Below, piece by piece: positions 11,593 to 22,927 of a stretch of 64,000 bases of DNA (position 1 is its first letter; every line of letters starts with the position of its first letter). Below the pieces are notes generated by a model. It was not told the DNA's origin. It did not search any database and was given only the letters and a program-made list of their open reading frames with translations. The DNA is taken from the NCBI GenBank assembly GCA_947044365.1, contig OX345644.1:3784077-3848076 (forward strand), written 5' to 3'. The translations under genes and the position numbers were made by a program. The DNA is from Petrosia ficiformis. Taxonomy: Eukaryota; Porifera; Demospongiae; Haplosclerida; Petrosiidae.

Positions 11593-11830
11593 ATTATTAT
11601 TACATGCATGTAATTACAAGCTCTAAGCATGTGAGAATATTGGATCTGTTATCAGTATCAGCAGATATCTGCTTGAAGATATCAGTTTATTGGAATATCT
11701 GTAAAATCCCATATTGATGCATCACTAGTTAATATACCATTCCTACTTGGTTTGTATACTTTTTAGGATTGTTCCGTCTCAACTGTATACTTTTTTCAGT
11801 TGTGATCTCTTCACTTAATTTAGTTAATAA

Positions 11831-12363
11831 TTATCCCCTAGAGGACTGATGTCATATATGTGACATTTGACCCTTATATATACACTTGGGAGTGCATTCC
11901 TAGCATTACGATGTACTCCAAATATTTGTAATTGTTGTCAGGGATAAGCCCATGAAAATGACTAAAAACGTTGATGGTTTTTCATCTGCCCTTTGCCCTA
12001 AATATAGAGCATGGGGGAATTCAGTGATCCCGCCTACACAATATGGTAGGTAGCTGGGACATTTCTCATGCTATAAAACCCAGATGTTGTTGGTGTAACT
12101 GCTGCCAACATGCAGTGGGGTTGTTTTGTTTGCCCCAGTTGCAGTCAAAAGAGGAAGAAAACTGCGTTTGAATTAGTCCTATGAAGCACTTGGGCACTTT
12201 TGAGTCTTGGTAAGCAAGTTGCTAGAAGTAGTATTCCATGTCAGAAAAGGAGGCTGAGTTTGCGGTACAGAAAGTGAACAGCGGCCAAGATATCTGTAGC
12301 AGAGATGCCAGTGTTGGAAACTGGAAGAATTTTGAGAAACAATCTCAGTTCTCTAAGGGTTAA
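11831..12363 (-). mobile_element. piggyBac-like MITE, copy 2 (inverted)
   Basis: A 533-bp reverse-complement relative of the 10,481 copy. It begins ttatcccctagaggactgat (TTAA mutated to TTAT) and ends ctcagttctctaagggttaa. Internal landmarks such as gccctttgccctaaat and gtcagggataagcc match the inverse of copy 1. The two copies together could pair as a large hairpin. Confidence 0.75.
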
Positions 12364-12642
12364 AAATATATCCGTAATTGCAATCATGTACATGCATATA
12401 CATGTATCATAATTATATATCCCTATATAAATTATACTCACTTAGCACCACTATAATCAAGACCACTGGAACTTCATTTGAATAAAATCCCCCTTTGAGA
12501 CTCTAGTAGTCCTCCTGTTGTATTAAGTAGACATATCTCATGCCCACTAGTGAACACATGGTCTTAGGATTGATCACAATTTTCACAAATAATTGATAAC
12601 TTATGAAATTAGCCAAATTTTCACCTCACAAACATTTCCTGT

Positions 12643-12945
12643 TTGCAATGAAGTCCACAGAAAAACAGACACTCTCTTTCCAGGAAACAGCATGACGGCA
12701 GCCGAATTCGAACCACTGACCGTTCGATCAGGAGGCTCAAGCTCTACACTCTTTTTTTTAAGGAGGCAGTCTAGCTTAGTAGTTAGAACTTGAGCCTTCT
12801 AATCGAATGGTCAGTGTTCGAGTTCGGCTGCGGTCGCGTTATTTCCTGGAAAGAAAGTGTCTGTTTTTCTGTGGACGTCATTGCTAACATAACATCGTTA
12901 GGAGGGTTCTTCCTAATTAACTTCTATATCTATCAAACATTACCT
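12643..12945. mobile_element. Inverted pair of tRNA-derived SINE copies
   Basis: About 12,647-12,757 and 12,765-12,890 are inverse copies (ccacagaaaaacagacact … gcagccgaa … cgaaccactgaccgttcgat versus its mirror). The right copy reads like a tRNA head: box A-like tagcttagtagttagaac and box B-like gttcgagttcggc. The same upstream region of gene C (about 62,975-63,060) lacks the segment, which supports an insertion about 150-450 bp before gene A's start. Confidence 0.65.
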
Positions 12946-13098
12946 GCTATACAGTGTTCATCATTTATAATAACACTATCACTTAATTTAGATTACCACT
13001 ACTACTATCATTAAAAAGGAGCTTGATAAACTTTTTAAACCTATTACATCTCATCTGCCAAATAAAGAAGATCAAATCATCTTTATCACGAAACTGTA
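12946..13098 (+). promoter_or_regulatory. Conserved upstream block of ANK-ROCO gene A
   Basis: The segment before the start codon shares an ordered set of words with the same position in genes B (44,490-44,617) and C (63,045-63,186): actatcactt, tttagattaccactac, then cattacatctcatctg-type and caatcatctt/cagtaat-type motifs just before ATG. This may be a shared promoter or 5' UTR, or simply duplicated DNA that has not yet diverged. No TATA box is clear. Confidence 0.45.
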
Positions 13099-16000
13099 AT
13101 GGATAAGGAAATTGCTCATGCTTTTAAGAATGGAGATTATAAGAGAGCATCAGAGTTGTTACATAATGTGAGAGATTTTAATAATAGGGACTTGTTTTGG
13201 TTCTATTCACAGAATTACAAGCATATTATGCATAAGTCATATAAAGTTACTCTTCTTCATCTTGCTGCTTATCATGGGTGGTTAGATATTTGCGAGCAAC
13301 TAAAAACAGTTAATAAATATCATCCTCATGTACAAAACAGCTTTGGATCTCTTACTAGCCTTTCAACACCAACTAATGTTTATAGTCGTCTGGCACCACC
13401 ACCTTTATTCTATGCTACACTGAGTGGACACCATGAGGTTGTAAAATACCTTATTAATAAATGTGATTGTGATCCTCATCAACAAAGTGTAGAGGGAGAG
13501 ACTCCATTATATCTGGCATGTTTAGCAGGACACAATGAGATAGTAACATATCTCATTAGCAAGTGTCATTGTGATCCAAACACATGGGGTAGCTATAATC
13601 CACTTCATGGTGCCTGTCTAGGGGGTAATCTTGGGATAGTTAATTATCTCACATCTTCATCTTCAGTCAATGTGAATATCCACGACAGTAATGGCTATAC
13701 TCCGCTACATACAGCTTGTCGTTATAGTAAATTAGATGTTATAAAGTTTCTAGTGTGTTCACCTTCAGTAGATGTGAATATCCACGACAGTAGTGGCTAT
13801 ACTCCACTTAATACAGCTTGTAGTTATGGTCAATTAGACATCATAAATTTTCTCTTATCCTTACCTTCAGTAGATGTTAATATCAGAATTCCTAGTTATC
13901 CTCTTCTCCTACATAAAGCTTGTTGCAATGGTACAATAAATGTTGTAAAGTTTCTTGTTTCTTCATCCTCAGTAGATGTGAATAGCAAAGATATGAATGG
14001 CTATACCGCACTACATACAGCTTGTCATTATGGTAAATTAGACATTATAAAGTTTCTAGTGTCTTTACCTTCAGTGGATGTGAACATTCGAGATGATAGC
14101 GGTTATACTCCACTATATACAGCTTGTCGTTTTGGTCATTTAAACATCATAAAGTTTCCAGTATCTTTACCTTCAGTAGATGTGAATATCCAAGATGATA
14201 GCGGTTTTACTCCACTATATTCAGCTTGTCAATATGGTCATTTAGACATCATAAAGTTTCTAGAATCTTTACTTTCAGTGGATGTGAATATCCAAGATGA
14301 TAGCGGTTTTACTCCGCTACATATGGCTTGCTGTTACAGTCATTTAAACACCATAAAGTTTCTAGTATCTTTACCTTCAGTAGATATGAATATCCAAGAT
14401 GGTAACGGTTATACTCCACTAACTTTGGCTTGTCGTTATGGTCATTTATACATCATAAAGTTTCTAGTATCTTTACCTTCAGTAGATGTGAATATTCGAG
14501 ATGATAGCGGTTTTTCTCCACTATACATAGCTTGTCATTATGGTCATTTAGACATCGTAAAGTTTCTCTTATCCTTATCTTCAGTAGATGTTAATATCAG
14601 AATTCCTAGTTATCCTCTTCTCCTACATAAAGCTTGTTGTAATGGTACAATAAATGTTGTAAGGTTCCTTGTATCTGTATCTTCAATAGATGTGAATATC
14701 CGAGATGATAATGGCTATACTCCACTATATATAGCTTGTCGTTATGGTCATTTAGACATCACAAAGCTTCTAGTATCTTTACCTTCAGTAGATGTGAATA
14801 TCCAAAATGATAGTGGCTATACTCCACTATATATAGCTTGTAGTTATGGTCATTTAGACATCACAAAGTTTCTAGTATCTTTACCTTCAGTAGATGTGAA
14901 TATCCGAGATGATAGGGGTCATACTCCGCTATATACAGCTTGCCGTTATGCTCATTTAGACATCATAAAGTTTCTAGTATCTTTACCTTCAGTGGATGTG
15001 AATATCCAAGATGATAGTGGCTGTACTCCACTATATATAGCTTGTCGTTATGGTCATTTAGACATCACAAAGTTTCTAGTATCTTTACCTTCAGTAGATG
15101 TGAATATCCTAAATGATAGCGGTTATACTCCACTATATACAGCTTGCCGTTATGGTCATTTAGACATCATAAAGTTTCTAGTATCTTTACCTTCAGTAGA
15201 TGTGAATATTCGAGATGATAGGGGTCATACTCCGCTATATACAGCTTGCCGTTATGCTCATTTAGACATCATAAAGTTTCTAGTATCTTTACCTTCAGTG
15301 GATGTGAATATCCAAGATGATAGTGGCTGTACTCCACTATATATAGCTTGTCGTTATGGTCATTTAGACATCATAAAGTTTCTAGTATCTTTACCTTCCA
15401 TAGATGTGAATATTCGAGATGATAGCGGTTATACTCCACTATATATAGCTTGCCGTTATGGTCATTTAGACATCATAAAGTTTCTAGTATCTTTACCTTC
15501 AATAGATGTGAATATTCGAGATGATAGCGGTTATACTCCACTATATATAGCTTGCCGTTATGGTCATTTAGACATCATAAAGTTTCTAGTATCTTTACCT
15601 TCAGTAGATGTGAATATCCTAAATGATAGCGGTTATACTCCACTATATACAGCTTGTCGTTATGGTCATTTAGACATCATAAAGTTTCTAGTATCTTTAC
15701 CTTCAATAGATGTGAATATTCGAGATGATAACGGTTATACTCCACTATATACAGCTTGTCGTTATGGTCATTTAGACATCATAAAGTTTCTAATTACTTT
15801 ACCTTCAGTTGATTTGAATATCCAAGATGGTCGCAGCTTTACTCCACTACATATAGCTTGTTGTTACAGTCATTTAAACACCATAAAGTTTCTAGTATCT
15901 TTACCTTCAGTCGATGTGAATATCCAAGATGGTAATGGTTATACTCCTCTAACTACGGCTTGTCGTTATGGCCATTTACACATCATAAAGTTTCTAGTAT

Positions 16001-17196
16001 CTTTACCTTCAATAGATGTGAATATCCAAGATGATAGCGGTTTTACTCCACTATATATAGCTTGTCGTTATGATCATTTACACATCATAAAGTTTCTAGT
16101 ATCTTTACCTTCAGTAGATGTGAATATCCAAGATGGTTGCAGCTTTACTCCATTACATATAGCTTGCTGTTACAGTCATTTAAACACCATAAAGTTTCTA
16201 GTATCTTTACCTTCAGTAGATGTGAATATCCAAGATGGTAACGGTTATACTCCACTAACTACGGCTTGTCGTTATGGCCATTTACACATCATAAAGTTTC
16301 TAGTATCTTTACCTTCAGTAGATGTGAATATCCAAGATGGTAACGGTTATACTCCACTAACTACAGCTTGTCGTTATAGTCATTTACACATCTTAAAGTT
16401 TCTAGTGTCTTTATCTTCAGTAGATGTTACTATCCGAGATGATAGTGGCTATACTCCACTACATACAGCTTGTCGTTATGGTCAATTAGATGTTGTAAAG
16501 TTTCTAGTATCTTTACCTTTAGTAGATGTGAATATCCAAGACAATAGTGACTATACTCCACTACATACAGCTTGTCGTTATGGTGAATTAGATATTGTAA
16601 AGTTTCTAGTATTTTTGCCTTTATTAGATGTGAATATCCAAGATGAAAGCAGCTACACTCCACTACATACAGCTTGTCAGTATGGTCAGTTGGACATTGT
16701 AAAGTTTCTTTTATCCTTACCTTCAGTAAATGTTAATATCAGAATTCCTAGTTATCCTGTTCTCCTACATAAAGCTTGTCGTAACGGTGCAATAAATGTT
16801 GTAAAGTTTCTTGTATCTGTATCTTCAAAAGATGTGAATAGCAAAGATAATAAAGGCTACACTCCACTACATACAGCTTGTCGTTATGGTCAGTTGGACA
16901 TTATAAAGTTTCTAGTATCTTTTCCTTCAGTAGATGTGAATATCATAGATGATAACAGCTATACTCCACTACATACAGCTTGTCAGTATTGTCAACTAGA
17001 CATTATAAAGTTTCTAATGTCCTCTGAACAAGTAAACCCAAAATCTACAGATATAAACGGTAACACACCCCTTCATCTTGTATGTAGTTCTCGTAATGGT
17101 GATATAGTAAAATACCTCTTGTCAACAGGTTGTATAGACCCAATGGCCAAGAACAGATTCCAAGAAACTCCAGTACAATTGGCAAGAAATCAATAA
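13099..17196 (+). CDS. Gene A: ankyrin array (ends at premature stop before Roc)
   Basis: A 1,365-residue open frame starting MDKEIAHAFKNGDYKRAS, the same N-terminus as genes B and C. That agreement and the conserved upstream block support the ATG. After about four ordinary ankyrin repeats come roughly 35 repeats of 34 residues (consensus GYTPLYTACRYGHLDIIKFL then VSLPSVDVNIQD). Three variant repeats with NIRIPSYPLLLHKAC-type sequence punctuate the array (near 13,885, 14,597 and 16,740). Many neighbouring repeats are almost identical in DNA; for example a three-repeat unit near 14,900 recurs 306 bp later. Ankyrin stacks bind proteins. In gene B the frame continues into Roc, whereas here aat-caa is followed by TAA (17,194-17,196). 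As it stands the gene makes an ANK-only protein or is a pseudogene. Confidence 0.85.
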   Translation: MDKEIAHAFKNGDYKRASELLHNVRDFNNRDLFWFYSQNYKHIMHKSYKVTLLHLAAYHGWLDICEQLKTVNKYHPHVQNSFGSLTSLSTPTNVYSRLAPPPLFYATLSGHHEVVKYLINKCDCDPHQQSVEGETPLYLACLAGHNEIVTYLISKCHCDPNTWGSYNPLHGACLGGNLGIVNYLTSSSSVNVNIHDSNGYTPLHTACRYSKLDVIKFLVCSPSVDVNIHDSSGYTPLNTACSYGQLDIINFLLSLPSVDVNIRIPSYPLLLHKACCNGTINVVKFLVSSSSVDVNSKDMNGYTALHTACHYGKLDIIKFLVSLPSVDVNIRDDSGYTPLYTACRFGHLNIIKFPVSLPSVDVNIQDDSGFTPLYSACQYGHLDIIKFLESLLSVDVNIQDDSGFTPLHMACCYSHLNTIKFLVSLPSVDMNIQDGNGYTPLTLACRYGHLYIIKFLVSLPSVDVNIRDDSGFSPLYIACHYGHLDIVKFLLSLSSVDVNIRIPSYPLLLHKACCNGTINVVRFLVSVSSIDVNIRDDNGYTPLYIACRYGHLDITKLLVSLPSVDVNIQNDSGYTPLYIACSYGHLDITKFLVSLPSVDVNIRDDRGHTPLYTACRYAHLDIIKFLVSLPSVDVNIQDDSGCTPLYIACRYGHLDITKFLVSLPSVDVNILNDSGYTPLYTACRYGHLDIIKFLVSLPSVDVNIRDDRGHTPLYTACRYAHLDIIKFLVSLPSVDVNIQDDSGCTPLYIACRYGHLDIIKFLVSLPSIDVNIRDDSGYTPLYIACRYGHLDIIKFLVSLPSIDVNIRDDSGYTPLYIACRYGHLDIIKFLVSLPSVDVNILNDSGYTPLYTACRYGHLDIIKFLVSLPSIDVNIRDDNGYTPLYTACRYGHLDIIKFLITLPSVDLNIQDGRSFTPLHIACCYSHLNTIKFLVSLPSVDVNIQDGNGYTPLTTACRYGHLHIIKFLVSLPSIDVNIQDDSGFTPLYIACRYDHLHIIKFLVSLPSVDVNIQDGCSFTPLHIACCYSHLNTIKFLVSLPSVDVNIQDGNGYTPLTTACRYGHLHIIKFLVSLPSVDVNIQDGNGYTPLTTACRYSHLHILKFLVSLSSVDVTIRDDSGYTPLHTACRYGQLDVVKFLVSLPLVDVNIQDNSDYTPLHTACRYGELDIVKFLVFLPLLDVNIQDESSYTPLHTACQYGQLDIVKFLLSLPSVNVNIRIPSYPVLLHKACRNGAINVVKFLVSVSSKDVNSKDNKGYTPLHTACRYGQLDIIKFLVSFPSVDVNIIDDNSYTPLHTACQYCQLDIIKFLMSSEQVNPKSTDINGNTPLHLVCSSRNGDIVKYLLSTGCIDPMAKNRFQETPVQLARNQ

Positions 17197-18858
17197 GACA
17201 TTTTGAAATTGTTTGAACCATTTAAACAATGTAGAGCAGATTTCCCTGTTGAGTCATACAGTAAGGTCTTCCTGTGTGGTAATACTACTAATGGCAAGAG
17301 TTCCTTGGCACATGCTTTATGTCAACAAGTTAAGGGTATCTCATTACTTGAACGGTTAAATCCTTTTAAACAACAAGAAAAGGCTGAGCCTCTCACAGCT
17401 GGTATTGTTCCTCATCATCTTCAGAGTAATGAGATAGGTAATATTGTTTTATATGATTTTGCTGGCCATCCTGAATACTACAGTAGTCATGAAGCTGTTC
17501 TGGAAAATCTCGTTTTAAGATCTCCGGCTGTGTTTATCATCCTAATCAAGCTAACTGATAAACTAGAGGATATTGAGAAGCACTTATACTATTGGGCTGG
17601 CTTTCTTGAAAATGTTGGCTATCGAATGTCAAAGAAATCTCAGGTTATTGTAGTGGGCAGTCATGCTGATAAGAGAAGAGCAGAGAATGGCATAAATCTC
17701 ATTAAAAGGATTGATATTCAAAGAATTATTGAACATCACAAATATAAAGGTTTTATAGCTATGGATTGTCGTATTAGAAATGGAGTGGGTTTTGATGAGT
17801 TTGTTATGTGCTTATCAGAAAGTACCAAAGCAGTAGTTAACACATCTGACAGTATTAGTTTCTATTGTCATGTATTGTATGCTTTTCTTAAGACAAAGGT
17901 TGATCAAGTAGCTACCACTTTAGATAATCTCTTACAAAGGATACAAGATGAGAATGAGCCTTCTCTTCCATCAAATGAATCTATTCTTCTTGAATGTCTA
18001 ACTATTCTCAGTGATAAAGGACTGATCATGTTCATCAGAAGTACAGATTCTACTAACAATTGGGTAATTATAAACAAAACAAGCCTCTTAAAAGAGGTTA
18101 ATGGCACACTGTTTGCTCCCTTACACTTTAAAGAATATAGTTCAACTCTGGCTAGTAACACTGGGATAGTACCAGTTTCTGTCCTAAGTGATGTGTTCCC
18201 TCAATATGATCCTGACATGTTAGTAGGGTTCATGAAGAGTTTGGAGTTCTGTCATGAGATTGACGAAAACACTTTTAAAATTATTACCACCAATCTGTCA
18301 TCTTCCTCAGAGAAGCTGTTATATTTTCCAGCTCTTGTTAGTGTTGAGCCTTCCTCTGAAGTGACTATCACTGATGGGTTTGGGTGGTGTCTTTGGTGTC
18401 CTAATCCATACCAATTCTTATCAACCAGGTTTCTTCAAGTTCTTTTACTACGAATAGCCTATGTGTTTTCCTTACAAATCAGTGATGTTGGTATCATTCA
18501 TAGTTCCAAAGTTCAAACCTTAGATCGATCTTGCCATGTGTGGAAGAATGGTATTTGTTGGACAAGGGATGGTGTTAAAACAGTAGTACAAGTTAGTGAA
18601 CAGAATCGTAGTGTTGTATTATTAGTACAACCATTAGATGAGAGTTTAGAGTTAGAATGCCTTCAAGTTAGTAGTTCAGTTATTCAAAAGATCCTTCAGA
18701 TTAAAGATGAGTTCCATCACTTGTGTGATACTCGAGAGTGCCTCATTTCTCCTCATAACCTAAACATGGCCTTACAGTATAATCTTAAAGATCTGTTGGT
18801 CTTCAAAATAGAAGATATTGCTAGAGTTCTCGTGATAAAGAAAACTTTGGCAATATGA
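17197..18858 (+). pseudogene. Gene A: Roc-COR GTPase part, downstream of in-frame stop
   Basis: This continues the same reading frame as the ankyrin array after the single stop, so stop read-through or one base change would restore a gene B-like frame. The Roc GTPase is intact in motif: P-loop GNTTNGKS (17,278-17,301), G3 DFAGHPEYY, G4-like VVGSHAD, and MDCR at the G5 position. COR follows (SISFYCHVLYAFL, WVIINKTSLL, LLYFPALVSVE, FGWCLWCPNPYQF, WKNGICWTRDGVKT). Near 18,847 a 7-bp deletion relative to the duplicated tail (21,4xx) shifts the frame into a TGA. Roc-COR proteins (LRRK, DAPK1, MFHAS1, bacterial Roco) are GTP-dependent dimerising switches. With two lesions I call it a recent pseudogene, but expression is untested. 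Confidence 0.8.
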
Positions 18859-20697
18859 CAGAATCACTCAATATATCCTCACTCTTGGGACAGTTAGAAC
18901 CATACCACTCCCTCCCTTTATCAGTAATCCATCAGCTGTTTGATGATAGTAAAGTCAGTCAGTGTATCCCAAAACATGTCTTTAGAGAAATACAAGAAAG
19001 ATGTAGACCAATAATGGATATCTATCCAGTAATCAGAGAATCCAGAACATACCAGTCAGTTAGAGATCATCTGAACAGATTCAGTATTTTTGCTGGAAGG
19101 AATCCAATTGTAAGTGAATGATTATGTATTCTATGAAAAGCATTTATTATATGTTTGTACTACATAATTTACAATTTATTTAAGACGTGTGTTTTAATTA
19201 TAGGATATTGCTGATCCTGTTCTGACTGATGATGAGAGAAAGATGATTTCTCAATCATTCTCTGTTACTAGTAATGTTGAACCTCTTAGCTGTACAATAC
19301 CAGATGATACACTAGGTGAGTATAACTAACCAATATTATATATAAAATACATGATATATGTAGATGTTGGTTTAAACAAATACACGTTACACGTACACAA
19401 AGTAAATGACAGGGAAATGTCACATCCATGCTTTTATGTTACAGAAGACTATACAATATTCCCCTCTACTCATCCTGTGTGCATGAGGGTTAACAATACA
19501 AAAACATTTTGACAAATATGAAAGAAAATGTAGGGACGTCAAAATGCAAGTTAGGTGAAGATCAGACACAGAAATGTAACACAGGGCCCTAAATTAAACA
19601 ACCCATTTTAATCATTCAGCTTCATATAACCTTACACAGGGTGTCGCTCTTTGTGTATTGCTTTATAGTGGTATAGGTACTTATGTAGAGCTATATGGAA
19701 GTGGTTTGGGACCTACATTATCCTCCATTGCTAATACCATCCTGACCTTGTTAGTATACTTTTTGGGTTTTGATTAAAACCTCTTTAAATTATAATTACT
19801 CTTAATAATTATATAAATTGATTCATTGATTGTACACATTGTAATTTCTATACTGATCATTGATTCATAATAATTGTGTATGACATTTGTATCATAGGTT
19901 CATCACAGTACAGTGTTCTAGTTTCTGATAGAAATCTTACCACACCATCTTGTGATGTTGCTACAGGTACAACACTATAACTAGTATTTAATTATACTTT
20001 ATCTCTCACTTCATATTTGTATAATAGATTCAACAACTCCTCTGACTATATTTACAAGACATGTAAATGAAATGTTGGGTGTGATATCAGATCCAGACAC
20101 AGAGAGTTCTGTCTGGTATTGAAGAAACAAGAAAACCAAGGTCTGAAAAGAATGGCTGGAGAAATGTTAAAGGAGCTAGGTGAGTTGATAAATGTACTTC
20201 CTATATTGTAACATGTCTACTAATACTGTAATTAGATGGTTGGTATAGTAAGACACATAATATATATCACATATACAGGTTCAATACAAGATGGAATTGG
20301 ATTTGTTTCCTCTACAAATCTCACTGCAGGTATTGAACTATTCATTATTATAGTAATTATTACTTTGTCTTTTTATGTGTATAGATTTAAAATCTCCATT
20401 GAATATATTCGTGAGACACATGTGTGAAATATTAGATGCGATATCAGATCCAGACACAGAGAGACTACCTAATGATCTGTCATCAGCTAACCTAATACCA
20501 TATTCTATGAAAGATGATCTTATATCTACTAAAGGTCTCTCTCGTTATCAAAAAGCCAATATTCTACTAAATGAGATACACAGATCACTGAGATGCACTA
20601 ATAAACCAGAGATATTAGAAAACTTCAGTGAAGTTTTAACGAAACAAGACAATCCAGCACTGACAAGAATTGCTGAGCACATGTTAAAAGAACTAAG
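18855..20697 (+). pseudogene. Gene A tail: helical domain plus CARD-like exons, first copy
   Basis: The post-COR segment (to 19,109) encodes the helical stretch that gene B also has after COR (SLLGQLEPYHSLPLSVIHQL … RDHLNRFSIFAGRNP). Predicted exons follow with AG/GT borders and consistent phase 1: 19,204-19,315, 19,898-19,966, 20,028-20,179, 20,279-20,329 and 20,385-20,697. The 20,385 exon encodes a roughly 100-residue alpha-helical, death-fold CARD-like domain (VRHMCEILDAISDPDTERLP, LSRYQKANILLNEIHRSL, IAEHMLKEL). The 20,028 exon is a second CARD-like exon with an internal deletion that puts it out of frame. CARDs mediate homotypic assembly with caspases and adaptors. The CARD assignment is by pattern only. 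Introns contain a foldback MITE (19,495-19,790). Confidence 0.65.
19495..19790. mobile_element. Long-TIR foldback MITE, copy 2 (intronic)
   Basis: Same family as 11,262-11,592: arms with agggacgtcaaaatgcaagt and actttttgggttttgatt, and a centre with tatggaagtggtttggg. It lies in a predicted intron of gene A's tail. The copy at 22,085-22,390 sits at the equivalent intron position, so those two arose by duplication of the tail, not by separate insertion. Confidence 0.7.
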
Positions 20698-21304
20698 GTA
20701 TGTATTTTAAAATGATATTACCACATATTAATTATTACTAGTAATTTGTGATCATGATGAGCTATTCAAACCTCATCTTTGAAGAATGGCAGATCTATAG
20801 CAGATCCTAGCAGGGCACAGGCCTTGCTAATGACACCATGTGCCTGCTTAAATCACGCATAAAAAAAAAATTGCTGCTTATATAACTCAATCTTAGCATT
20901 ACCTGAGCCTGAGAAGACTTCTGATAACAAATTAATACACAACTCATCTTGTTTTAAGGTTATCACTACATGATGAAGTAGACTGCTAAATGAAATTGAA
21001 GTAGTGGCCACTACAACATAAATCACTGGTTATAAGCATTCCAGTAATGACAATAACTTTCTGTTAGCTCATCTATTTCATGTGGTGTTGTGCATGCATA
21101 ATTCAAGTATAATTAATATGTACATGAGGAGGTTCTGGGAAGGATAGTGTAGACTAAGATATGACATAGTTATAATCAGATTTATCATGATCTGCAATTC
21201 TATCATCAGATTCATGCTAATCCTGAAGTGGGATGGATATACAGAACTCAATCCAACATCTGCTCCTGTCACTTGTGAGGGAAAACAAGATTAGGTAGAT
21301 GCCC
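20698..21304. other. Spacer between duplicated gene A tails
   Basis: No coding exon seen. About 20,720-20,860 matches about 23,830-23,965 (the end of the tail duplication unit), and 20,938-21,085 matches 2,680-2,830. Around 21,210-21,290 the DNA (gattcatgctaatcctgaag … cctgtcactt) resembles 55,275-55,345 downstream of gene B. Confidence 0.5.
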
Positions 21305-22084
21305 CTCTCGTTGCATTCCATCACTTGTGTGATACTTGAGAGTGTCTCGTTTCTTCTCATAAACTAAATATGGCCTTACAGTATAATCTTAAAGATCTGT
21401 CGGTCTTCAAAACAGAAGATATTGCTAGAGTTCTTGTGATGAAGAAAACTTTTGTAACAAGCAATATGACAGAATCACTCAATATATCCTCACTCCTGGG
21501 ACAGTTAGAACCATACCACTCCCTCCCTCTATCAGTAATCTATCAGCTGTTTGATGATAGTAAAGTCAGTGATCGTATCCCAGAACATGTCTTTAGAGAA
21601 ATAGAAGAAAGATGTAGACCAATAATGGATATCTATGGAGTAACCAGAGAGTCCAGCACATACCAGTCAGTTAGAGATCATCTGAACAGATTCAGTTTAT
21701 TTGCTGGAAGGAATCCATTTGTAAGTGAATATGATTATGTATTCTATGAAGCATTTATTATATGTTTGTACTACAGAATTTACAATTTATTTAAGACATG
21801 TGTTTTAATTATAGGATATTGCTGATCCTGTTCTGACTGATGATGAGAGAAAGTTGATTTCTCAATCATTCTCTGTTACTACTAATGTTGAACCTCTTAG
21901 CTATACAATACCAGATGATACACTAGGTGAGTATATATAACTAACCAATGTATATAAAATACATGATATATGTTATGGTAATTTAGAATATACACGTACA
22001 CAAAGAAAATGACATGGGTATGTCCCATCCACAATTTTAACTGACAAATTACTATACAGTATTACCCTTTACTCATTGTGTGTG

Positions 22085-22390
22085 CACGAGGGTTAAAAAT
22101 ACAAAAACTCTTTCGATGAAAATAGAAGAAAGTTTAAGGACATCAAAATGCAAGTTGTGTGAAGAAGGTCAAGCACTGAAGGTTAAAACAGGACCCTAAA
22201 TTAAACAAACCATTTTAATTAAGTTTCATATAACCTTACACAGGTTTTGCTCTTTGTCTACTGTTTTAGAGTGGTATAGGTACTTATGTAGAGTCATATG
22301 GAAGTGGTTTGGGTCCTACCTTATCCTCCATTGCTAATACCATCCTAACCTTGTTAGCGTACTTTTAGGTTTGATTGAAACTTTTTTTTA
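22085..22390. mobile_element. Long-TIR foldback MITE, copy 3 (intronic)
   Basis: Same arms as at 19,495 (aaggacatcaaaatgcaagt … gtacttttaggtttgatt), at the equivalent position of the duplicated tail. Confidence 0.7.
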
Positions 22391-22927
22391 CTCATAATAA
22401 TTGATTCATTGATTGTAATTTCTATACTGATCATTGATTCATAGTCTTACTACACCATCTTGTGATGTAGCTACAGGTACAACACTATAACTAGCATTTA
22501 ATTATACTTTATCTCTCACTTCATATTTGTATAATAGATTCAACAACTCCTCTGACTATATTTACAAGACATGTAAATGAAATGTTGGGTGTGATATCAG
22601 ATCCAGACACAGAGAGACTACCTAATGATCTCTCATCAGCTAATTTTATACCATATTCTATATATCAAAGATGATCTTATCTCTATTAAAGGTCTCTCTT
22701 GTCATCAAAAGGCCAGCAAATTACTGAATGAGATCGAGAGATCACTCAGAAACTTGAATAGTACTCCAGAGACAATGGAGACACTCTGTCTGGTATTGAA
22801 GAAACAAGAAAATCAAGCTCTGAAAAGAATGGCTGGAGAAATGTTAAAGGAACTAGGTGGGTAAATAAATGTACTTTCTATGTTGTAACATGTCTACTGA
22901 TACTGTAATTACAATGTAGATGGTTGG

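Noticed and set aside
12593..13014. Two plus-strand frames just upstream of gene A
   Set aside because: They run through the inverted SINE pair and stop within it; no conserved counterpart before genes B or C.
16430..16663. Antisense open frames inside the ankyrin arrays (also 47,340-47,573, 48,867-49,100, 50,709-50,894)
   Set aside because: They are shadows of the repeated sense codons; they recur with the repeat period and resemble nothing.
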